Origin: Gammaproteobacteria bacterium | GTDB lineage: Bacteria > Gemmatimonadota > Gemmatimonadetes > Longimicrobiales > Gaopeijiaceae | Assembly: GCA_024638345.1 (NCBI GenBank) | Contig: JAHEKL010000153.1 | Span: forward strand, 1 to 6,899 | DNA length: 6,899 nucleotides | Reading direction: 5' to 3' | Notes under the pieces: model-generated | The model's input: only the letters and a program-made list of their open reading frames with translations | What the model was told of the DNA's origin: nothing | The model's database searches: none | Shown: piece by piece, positions 1 through 6,899 of the stretch | Layout: the number at the start of each line of letters is the position of its first letter | How positions within the stretch are numbered: the stretch's first letter is position 1 | Program-made: the position numbers and the translations under genes

Positions 1-724
1 CGGAGCAGATCGCGATCAGGCCGGCCGTGGGCTCCTCTGACTCGAGCACGGTACTCAGACTTCGGGCCCACTGGTTTTCCCCGCTCGGGAGAGCTTCTTC
101 TCCCACGTTGGCCACATACAGCACGGCTTTGTCCGTGAGCAGCTGAAGGCTTCTGATCCCGGTGAAATCACCCGGGTCACGAGCGATCTGACGGACCGGG
201 ACACCGGCGGACAGCTCCGTCCTCAAACGCCTAAGCAAGGTCGACTCACTTTGGGCCGCCTTCTCTCCGGATTTGGCCTTCTTCTCGACCCTCTCGAGCC
301 TGCGTTCCACCGTTTCCAAGTCAGCTAGCGCGAGCTCCGTGCACACCACCCCTCGGTCTCGCGCGGGGTCGACGTCCCCGAGCACGTGGGTCACGTCGGC
401 GTCCTCGAAGCATCGGACGACGTGAACGATCGCATCCACCTCGCGAATGTGACCGAGGAAGCGATTGCCCAAGCCTTCGCCGTCCGACGCGCCGGCCACG
501 AGCCCTGCGATATCCACGAACTGAATGGCCGTCGGTACGCGCTTCGGAGCCCGGACGAGCTGGTGGATTCGATCCAGTCTGGCGTCGGGCACTTCCACGA
601 TGCCGACGTTCGGCTCGACTGTGCAGAAGGGGTAGTTCTCCGCGGGCGCGCCCTGCGCCGTCAGGGCATTGAACAGGGACGACTTGCCGACGTTGGGAAG
701 TCCTACGATTCCGGCACTGAGCAT
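1..724 (-). CDS. ychF: Ribosome-binding ATPase YchF (Obg-family P-loop protein), C-terminus off the left edge
   Basis: YchF (OLA1 in eukaryotes) is a universally conserved cytosolic P-loop ATPase of the Obg branch of TRAFAC NTPases. It binds ribosomes and has been linked to oxidative-stress control. The visible reading frame gives 241 residues from an ATG at 722-724, about two thirds of the usual 360 or so. Seen directly: the P-loop GLPNVGKSS at residues 8-16; the conserved YPFCTVEPN at 31-39; the Walker B/G3 region DIAGLV at 71-76 followed by GEGLGN; and, in place of the GTPase NKxD motif, NVGE at 206-209. NxxE is the YchF hallmark explaining its preference for ATP over GTP. His113 matches the histidine tied to ATP hydrolysis in the family. 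The predicted coiled-coil stretch lies near 130-170. The C-terminal TGS-like domain is outside the window. No strong Shine-Dalgarno sequence precedes the start, but the first residues match family N-termini. It diverges from the aldolase gene instead of following pth directly. Confidence 0.95.
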   Translation of the reverse strand, partial: MLSAGIVGLPNVGKSSLFNALTAQGAPAENYPFCTVEPNVGIVEVPDARLDRIHQLVRAPKRVPTAIQFVDIAGLVAGASDGEGLGNRFLGHIREVDAIVHVVRCFEDADVTHVLGDVDPARDRGVVCTELALADLETVERRLERVEKKAKSGEKAAQSESTLLRRLRTELSAGVPVRQIARDPGDFTGIRSLQLLTDKAVLYVANVGEEALPSGENQWARSLSTVLESEEPTAGLIAICS

Positions 725-1002
725 CTGGCGTGGTCTCGGGAGCTGTGGGTGACGACTGGCGAGCCGGAGACCCGAAGAGGCGGAAGGAGGCTTCGTGGCG
801 GTGGAATCTACGCGCGATTCCGAGGCGGTCCAAGCAGGCCCGCCGACGCTGTTGCAGCAGCCGTAGAGATCGGTTGCCGAAAATCGGCCGGATCTTGCCA
901 AGGACCTGGCTTGCGTAGACCTTTTCCGGGTTCATCCATCCGCGATTCGTTCGTAATCGGTCTCCGTGTAGGCGGTGACCTCTGAGGCACGCGTCGAGAC
1001 CC
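725..1002. other. Divergent intergenic region between ychF and the aldolase gene
   Basis: These 278 bases separate two divergently transcribed genes and must hold the promoter of the aldolase gene and any promoter of ychF. I see no convincing -35/-10 pair on either strand. A small perfect hairpin, GCCGA-AAA-TCGGC at 876-888, has no T-tract, and CGAAG at 773-777 can pair weakly with CTTCG at 791-795. Open frames cross the region on both strands, but none has a recognisable product, a good ribosome binding site or family-like sequence. Confidence 0.5.
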
Positions 1003-2094
1003 ATGGACTTTACCTTTGCTCCGCACGGCGATCTCAAGCAGCTCGACTGGTTCTTCGCGGGGCTGCGGGACGTGATGATTCAGCGCGGCCACCGACTCGT
1101 CGACGATCCGGATCAGGCGTCGCTCGTCATCAATCCGTTCACGAGAGACGACCCGAAGGTCTTTCGCAGGAGGGGACAGGCGGTCTTCGTCGTCGGCATC
1201 ACCGAGCTGGCAGCCGGGGAGAAGTCGGTCGATCAGGCCATACCGGAGGGCTACCCCCTACTGGTCCGGTCCCTGGCGAACCTCCTGATCGGGGTCACCG
1301 AGCCGGGTGACTCTGCACCGGACGCGCACTTCATCACTCCGGAGCAGGGGCACTACCGCGTGAACGGAACGGCGGATCGTGGCCGTTTCTTCGAGAAGGT
1401 CTACGAGCGGGTCGAGCCTTTGGCCACGTCCCGGTTGGTGATCGACAACGTGTTCGAGCCCGACCTCCCGGAGGAGCTGTGGCACGGCGACGAGATTACG
1501 GCCTCCATACGTCGTGCCGGCAAGAAGCTAGACGCCCTGAACGTCCTCCCGACGCCCTTTCCCATCGACGAGATTCTCTCCGAGAAAGACCGTCGACATC
1601 TGAAGAAGCTCTACGGAATCGGGGGTCTCTCGTACGGAAACATCTCAGCCAGATACGACGCCACCAGGTTCTGGATGAGCGCGTCCGGGGTCGACAAGTC
1701 CGATCTTCGGGAAGTGGGTCGCGACATCCTCATGGTGAAGGACTACGATCAAGAGCGCGGGGCCATGATCCTCTCCGTGCCACCGAATCTGGAGCCGAGA
1801 CGGGTTTCGGTCGACGCGATCGAGCACTGGATGATCTATCGGGAGCATCCGAGCGTGGGAGCCATCCTGCACACCCACGCGTGGATGGAGGGCGTACCGA
1901 GCACGGAGTTCAACTACCCCTGCGGGACCTACGAGCTGGGTCAGGCGGTCGCCGATATCGTCCGCACCCAGTCGGACCCGGCGCGAGCAGTCGTCGGCCT
2001 GAAGAACCACGGGCTGACGATCACGGGCGAGTCATTGGATGAGATCTTCGACCGGATCGAAGGAAGGCTTCTGCAGTCCGTTCCGATGTCCTGA
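1003..2094 (+). CDS. Class II aldolase/adducin-family protein with a long uncharacterised N-terminal region
   Basis: The 363-residue product has a class II (metal-dependent) aldolase/adducin fold at about residues 190-363. This family includes fuculose-phosphate and rhamnulose-phosphate aldolases and L-ribulose-5-phosphate 4-epimerase. Seen directly: GGLSYGNISAR at 207-217 (the GNxS phosphate-binding loop), SASGVDK at 226-232, HTH at 290-292 and KNHG at 334-337. His290, His292 and His336 are the expected zinc ligands. By my alignment Asp271 occupies the position of the catalytic Glu73 of fuculose aldolase; AraD epimerases have Asp there. Residues 1 to about 180 have mixed alpha/beta character and resemble nothing I can name. 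Only 27 residues follow KNHG, so the C-terminal tail is short. The start is the first in-frame ATG after a TGA at 976-978; only a weak, distant GAGG (984-987) precedes it. It stands alone on the plus strand, convergent with hppA and divergent from ychF. Substrate and reaction (aldolase, epimerase or decarboxylase) cannot be assigned from sequence. Confidence 0.88.
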   Translation: MDFTFAPHGDLKQLDWFFAGLRDVMIQRGHRLVDDPDQASLVINPFTRDDPKVFRRRGQAVFVVGITELAAGEKSVDQAIPEGYPLLVRSLANLLIGVTEPGDSAPDAHFITPEQGHYRVNGTADRGRFFEKVYERVEPLATSRLVIDNVFEPDLPEELWHGDEITASIRRAGKKLDALNVLPTPFPIDEILSEKDRRHLKKLYGIGGLSYGNISARYDATRFWMSASGVDKSDLREVGRDILMVKDYDQERGAMILSVPPNLEPRRVSVDAIEHWMIYREHPSVGAILHTHAWMEGVPSTEFNYPCGTYELGQAVADIVRTQSDPARAVVGLKNHGLTITGESLDEIFDRIEGRLLQSVPMS

Positions 2095-2147
2095 CCGGGC
2101 CCATCCGGTCTCGGGGGACCCTGAACCCGCTGACCTCGCCCCGGTCA
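2092..2147. terminator. Overlapping inverted repeats between convergent genes, possible bidirectional terminator
   Basis: Three related arms lie between the two stop codons. TGACCGGG at 2092-2099 is the exact reverse complement of CCCGGTCA at 2140-2147. GACCGG at 2093-2098 can also pair with CCGGTC at 2105-2110 around a 6-base loop, and TGACC at 2131-2135 with GGTCA at 2143-2147 around a 7-base loop. The first arm includes the aldolase stop codon. No T-tract follows on either strand, so intrinsic termination is uncertain. The placement between convergent genes is what makes the idea reasonable. Confidence 0.35.
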
Positions 2148-2149
2148 GA

Positions 2150-4264
<2,115 letters not shown>

Positions 4265-4285
4265 GTTCTCAGACCCCTATCGGGT

Positions 4286-4849
4286 TCAGCGGTTGAACTG
4301 GTTCATAGCGGGCTCGATTCCTTCCTCGACCCACACACGCACCCCTCTGACCAACTCGGGTAGCAGTGCCACGATCACGTCTTCGTCTTCCTCCCCCATG
4401 TCGGACAGGACCCATTCCTTCATTCCCAGACCGGGCGGAGGCTGTCCCACGCCGACGCGGAGTCTCGCGTATTCCGAGGTGCCCAAGGCGGACTCCACGG
4501 AACGCAAGCCGTTGTGACCGCCTGCGCTACCTCTCGGGCGAAACCTCACGCGCCCCAGATCCAGCGCAGCATCATCCACCACGACGAGGAGGTCTTCTGA
4601 AACGTCGAACGCCTCCTGTCCCCACATTGACCGGAGGGCCGCTCCGCTGCGGTTCATGTACGTCGCGGGCTTGGTCAAGAGCACCCCGGTACCGCCGAGC
4701 ACGCCCTGACTGACCCACACAGCCCCCTCACGTTCGAACGCACCGAAGTCCCACTCGTAGGCTAGACGATCGAGCACCCACCAACCCGCGTTGTGCCGGG
4801 TGCTATCGTACTTCGGACCGGGGTTGCCCAGACCCGCTACGAGCTTCAT
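4286..4849 (-). CDS. pth: Peptidyl-tRNA hydrolase (bacterial Pth)
   Basis: Pth is an essential cytosolic esterase that cleaves peptidyl-tRNA dropped from ribosomes, recycling tRNA and freeing the peptide. The 187-residue product is full length for the bacterial family. Seen directly: GLGNPGPKYDSTRHN at residues 6-20 with Asn9 and catalytic His19; MNRSG at 65-69 with Asn66; VDD at 91-93, where Asp92 should orient the catalytic histidine; and GSAGGHNGL at 107-115 with His112 and Asn113. These correspond to Asn10, His20, Asn68, Asp93, His113 and Asn114 of the E. coli enzyme. The start codon follows the rplY stop by 26 bases; only a weak purine-rich sequence precedes it, but the N-terminal MKLVAGLGNPG is exactly where the family begins. 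Its place directly behind rplY is the common bacterial arrangement and suggests cotranscription. Confidence 0.97.
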   Translation of the reverse strand: MKLVAGLGNPGPKYDSTRHNAGWWVLDRLAYEWDFGAFEREGAVWVSQGVLGGTGVLLTKPATYMNRSGAALRSMWGQEAFDVSEDLLVVVDDAALDLGRVRFRPRGSAGGHNGLRSVESALGTSEYARLRVGVGQPPPGLGMKEWVLSDMGEEDEDVIVALLPELVRGVRVWVEEGIEPAMNQFNR

Positions 4850-4875
4850 CCGCCGGTCTCATTTCACGAGCGAGG

Positions 4876-5571
4876 CTACTCCCCGCCCTCGTCATCGTCT
4901 CCCTCGCCCTCCTCCGCCCGCTCACCTTCTTCCTCGCCTTCGGCCAGCTCACCCTCGACCAACTCACCCTCGACCTCTTCGACTTCCTCCTCCTCGATGA
5001 CGAGCTCGGTCGGAGGCTGCACGGTGCAGACAGTCCGATCCATGTCGAGCAGGACTTCGATTCCCTCGGGAAAGGAGATGTCCTCGACGCGGATGCCATC
5101 GCCGATTTCCAAACTTGAGACGTCGACCTCGAGCGATTCGGGAATGTCCTTCGGAAGACACCGAATCGGAATCTCGTGGATCGACTGCTCCAACACCCCT
5201 CCCTCGTCGCGGACGCCCACGGGCGAGCCCACCAGATCCACCGGAACGTCCAGCTCGACCTCGACTCCGGACTGGATTCGCAGGAAATCCACGTGGAGCA
5301 GGCCGGGTCGAGCCGGGTGAGTCTGGATCTCGCGCACCAGAGTCGGCACGGGCGTCTTCTCGCCCTCCACCTCGAGATTGATGATGGTGTTGTCGACCGA
5401 GATCGAGTGAAACAGGAGCACGGTCTCGTGGGCGCTCAGGCTCAGAGCGAGGGGCTCCTCGCCGGCACCGTAGAGAACGGCCGGGAGTTGACCCTCCGCT
5501 CTGAGCTTGCGGGCCGGGCCCTTGCCTCGGCCGTCCCTGCGTCCCGCCTTTAGAGTCACCTGCGTAGCCAT
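4876..5571 (-). CDS. rplY: 50S ribosomal protein bL25, long TL5/Ctc form with acidic C-terminal tail
   Basis: bL25 binds 5S rRNA in the large ribosomal subunit; the two-domain form is called TL5 in Thermus and the general stress protein Ctc in Bacillus. In this 231-residue product, residues 1-97 or so form the L25 domain (note GRGKGPARKLRAEGQLPAVLYG at 14-35 in part: KGPARKLRAEG then PAVLYG, and HVDF at 93-96). Residues about 103-187 form the second beta domain, with GVLEQSIHEIPIRCLP at 125-140. The tail at 193-231 is extremely acidic: 23 of 39 residues are Glu or Asp with a single Arg, in imperfect EGEL-type repeats. The ATG is preceded by GAGG (minus strand, 5580-5583) at 8 bases, the best ribosome binding site in the window. 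It lies between prs and pth, 83 bases after prs and 26 before pth. Confidence 0.95.
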   Translation of the reverse strand: MATQVTLKAGRRDGRGKGPARKLRAEGQLPAVLYGAGEEPLALSLSAHETVLLFHSISVDNTIINLEVEGEKTPVPTLVREIQTHPARPGLLHVDFLRIQSGVEVELDVPVDLVGSPVGVRDEGGVLEQSIHEIPIRCLPKDIPESLEVDVSSLEIGDGIRVEDISFPEGIEVLLDMDRTVCTVQPPTELVIEEEEVEEVEGELVEGELAEGEEEGERAEEGEGDDDEGGE

Positions 5572-5590
5572 GATCTCATCCTCGTTTTCT

Positions 5591-5607
5591 GGACCGCCGT
5601 GCGGCCC
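5591..5607 (-). promoter_or_regulatory. Small hairpin just upstream of the rplY ribosome binding site
   Basis: In the minus-strand transcript GGGCCGC (5607 to 5601) pairs with GCGGTCC (5597 to 5591) around a 3-base ACG loop, giving 7 pairs including one G-U. The G-U makes the structure better in the minus-strand RNA than in its complement. It ends 7 bases before the rplY Shine-Dalgarno GAGG. No U-tract follows, so it is not a typical terminator; a role in mRNA processing or rplY translation control is only inference. Confidence 0.3.
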
Positions 5608-5654
5608 CCGACTGCGTTGAATTCCTGAACGGTCGCACGAGTCGTGGGCCTCAC

Positions 5655-6635
5655 TCAGCCCTTGCTCTTCTCGTCTCCGGGCTGGATCTCGAAGAGCTGA
5701 CTCACCGACTCGTTCGAGTGAATATGATCGATGGCGCGGGCGAGCAGCGGCGCCACCGATAGCACTCTCAGACCGTCGAACTTCCGATCCTCAGGGATCT
5801 GAACCGTATTCGTGACCACGAGCTCCTCCAGCGGCGCTTCTGCCAAGCGCTCGGGAGCGCTTCCGGACAGCAGCGCATGCGTGGCGCACGCGTAGACCTG
5901 TGAGGCTCCTCGTTCCTTGAGCGCATGGACGGCAGAAGCCATCGTCCCAGCCGTATCGATCATGTCGTCAGTGATGAGACAGCTTCGTCCTTGGACCTCA
6001 CCTACGACCGTGAGTACCTCGGATTGGTTGGGGGCCGGCCGCCTCTTGTCGATGATCGCGAACGTCGCGCCGAGCCTCCGGGCGAATCCTCTGGCCATCT
6101 TGGCCGACCCCACGTCCGGTGCCACTACCACCAGATCCTCGAGGGCTAGGTCGAGGAAGTACTTGATGAGCACGGGTGCGGCATACAAGTGATCGACCGG
6201 GATGTCGAAGAACCCCTGGATCTGATGCTGGTGGAAGTCGATCCCCAAGACGCGATCCGCCCCCGCGGTGACGATCAGATTCGCGGTCAGCTTTGCCCCG
6301 ATCGCCACTCGCGGCTGATCCTTCCGATCTTGTCTGCCGTACCCGAAGTAGGGGATGACCGCCGTGACCCGAGCAGCCGAGGCGCGCTTGGCCGCGTCGA
6401 TCAAGAGGAGAAGCTCCATGATGTTGTCCGAGGGGGCCGTCGTGGGCTGGATGATGATCACGTCCCTGCCCCGAGCGTTTCGGTCGATCCGTACGAAGAT
6501 CTCTCCGTCCGCGAAGTCGCGGATGGAGGCCCCGTCCACCGATTTTCCGAGGATCACGCCGATCTCCTCAGCGAGCGGGCGGTTCGCCCGCCCGGAGAGG
6601 AGCAACAGCGGTCCCCGCCCGAACGTCTCGTCCAT
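5655..6635 (-). CDS. prs: Ribose-phosphate pyrophosphokinase (PRPP synthase, class I)
   Basis: Prs transfers pyrophosphate from ATP to ribose 5-phosphate, giving PRPP and AMP, for purine, pyrimidine, histidine, tryptophan and NAD synthesis in the cytosol. Seen, numbered from the ATG at 6633-6635: SGRANRPLAEEIG near 14-26, RDFADGEIFVRI at 39-50, the flexible-loop segment YFGYGRQDRK at 96-105, the metal/ATP region DFHQHQIQGFFDIPVD at 133-148, DKRRP at 196-200, and the PRPP-binding loop DDMIDTAGT at 223-231. With this start the product is 326 residues, close to the usual 310-320. An in-frame GTG at 6657-6659 would add eight residues (beginning SPRLPGR); I prefer the ATG because family members begin close to the first beta strand, but neither start has a clear Shine-Dalgarno sequence. 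It heads the prs-rplY-pth-hppA run, with a candidate promoter just upstream. Confidence 0.95.
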   Translation of the reverse strand: MDETFGRGPLLLLSGRANRPLAEEIGVILGKSVDGASIRDFADGEIFVRIDRNARGRDVIIIQPTTAPSDNIMELLLLIDAAKRASAARVTAVIPYFGYGRQDRKDQPRVAIGAKLTANLIVTAGADRVLGIDFHQHQIQGFFDIPVDHLYAAPVLIKYFLDLALEDLVVVAPDVGSAKMARGFARRLGATFAIIDKRRPAPNQSEVLTVVGEVQGRSCLITDDMIDTAGTMASAVHALKERGASQVYACATHALLSGSAPERLAEAPLEELVVTNTVQIPEDRKFDGLRVLSVAPLLARAIDHIHSNESVSQLFEIQPGDEKSKG

Positions 6636-6677
6636 CCGCCCCGGCAATCTTGGAGACACCCCAATTAAGAGCCCAAG

Positions 6678-6706
6678 AAGCTAGACGGGCCCCACAGGTC
6701 CGTCAA
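6678..6706 (-). promoter_or_regulatory. Candidate sigma-70-type promoter of prs
   Basis: On the minus strand TTGACG (6706 to 6701) matches the -35 consensus at five of six positions. After an optimal 17-base spacer comes TAGCTT (6683 to 6678), matching the -10 consensus at three of six (T1, A2 and the final T). Transcription would begin near 6671, leaving a leader of roughly 36 bases to the ATG at 6635 or about 12 bases to the GTG at 6659. The weak -10 keeps confidence moderate. Confidence 0.45.
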
Positions 6707-6749
6707 CGCCCGGCATTGCCGGCATCGAGCACCCGGCGGTCCCTCCGTG

Positions 6750-6899
6750 CTAGCGCCAGATCACCCTCCAATCCGCCGAGTACTCCAGCTCGCCCCAGGC
6801 AATCCGAAACGTGCCGGATGGAAGCTCCCCCTCGGGCTGTGGAAACCTGGGCTCCAACGTGAGCATCAGGCTGTGAACGGTCTCGGGAAGATGCCGGCT
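6750..6899 (-). CDS. C-terminal fragment of an unrecognised protein
   Basis: A minus-strand frame open from the right edge runs for 49 residues and ends at a TAG at 6750-6752. The visible peptide starts SRHLPETVHSLMLTLEPR and ends WGELEYSADWRVIWR. It is a plausible soluble protein end rich in Trp, Glu and Leu, with no motif that I recognise. It does not resemble the C-terminus of IspE, the kinase gene often found before prs. Its codons favour G or C at the third position like the neighbouring genes, which supports it being real. The stop lies 114 bases before the preferred prs start, and the candidate prs promoter is between them. Confidence 0.5.
   Translation of the reverse strand, partial: SRHLPETVHSLMLTLEPRFPQPEGELPSGTFRIAWGELEYSADWRVIWR

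Noticed and set aside
876..888. GCCGA-AAA-TCGGC hairpin as a terminator
   Set aside because: It has only five base pairs, no T-tract on either strand, and lies between divergent genes where no terminator is expected.
730..930. Possible small minus-strand protein upstream of ychF beginning MNPEKVYASQVLGKI
   Set aside because: The first residues look protein-like, but there is no Shine-Dalgarno, the composition becomes Arg-rich and the frame runs into ychF out of register; it cannot be supported.
982..984. CTG as an alternative upstream start for the aldolase gene
   Set aside because: CTG starts are rare, it adds only seven residues before the ATG and has no ribosome binding site.
386..985. 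Plus-strand open frame of 199 codons opposite ychF
   Set aside because: It is antisense to a clearly recognised gene and has no recognisable sequence or ribosome binding site.
321..1037. Long minus-strand open frame overlapping the start of ychF and the intergenic region
   Set aside because: It is out of frame with ychF across its P-loop, is Arg-rich in the manner of shadow frames in GC-rich DNA, and resembles no family.
6189..6668. Plus-strand open frame of 159 codons opposite prs
   Set aside because: It is antisense to prs and shows no family resemblance.

Overview
The window is a GC-rich, gene-dense piece of a bacterial chromosome. It carries four complete genes on the minus strand in the order of transcription prs, rplY (ctc), pth, hppA, then a plus-strand gene for a class II aldolase/adducin-family protein, then the 5' two-thirds of ychF (minus strand), which runs off the left edge. 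A 49-residue C-terminal fragment of an unrecognised minus-strand gene enters from the right edge. There is no rRNA, tRNA, CRISPR array, insertion sequence or phage gene. This is core chromosome, not an accessory island.

Layout, right to left (direction of transcription of the main cluster): the end of an unknown gene; a gap of about 100 bases with a plausible sigma-70-type promoter; prs (PRPP synthase); 83 bases with a small hairpin; rplY (ribosomal protein bL25, long TL5/Ctc form with an acidic tail); 26 bases; pth (peptidyl-tRNA hydrolase); 21 bases; hppA (membrane pyrophosphatase with the K+-dependent motif). The tight spacing suggests that rplY, pth and hppA, and probably prs, share a transcript. 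hppA converges on the aldolase gene across 55 bases that hold overlapping inverted repeats. The aldolase gene and ychF diverge from a 278-base region with no convincing gene.

The genes fit a theme of nucleotide supply and translation quality control. Prs makes PRPP, and its use by phosphoribosyltransferases releases pyrophosphate. bL25 binds 5S rRNA, Pth rescues stalled peptidyl-tRNA, and YchF is a ribosome-associated ATPase. HppA hydrolyses pyrophosphate and stores the energy as an ion gradient. prs-rplY-pth-ychF is a familiar bacterial gene order; here hppA and an opposite-strand aldolase gene lie between pth and ychF, which is the main point of interest.

No gene here is diagnostic of a phylum. 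GC-rich codon use, a long-form Ctc-type bL25 and a K+-dependent membrane pyrophosphatase suit a GC-rich environmental lineage; Gemmatimonadota, Acidobacteriota or a former deltaproteobacterial group would be guesses. I found no evidence of a wholly new system. The least explained sequence is the roughly 180-residue N-terminal part of the aldolase-family protein.
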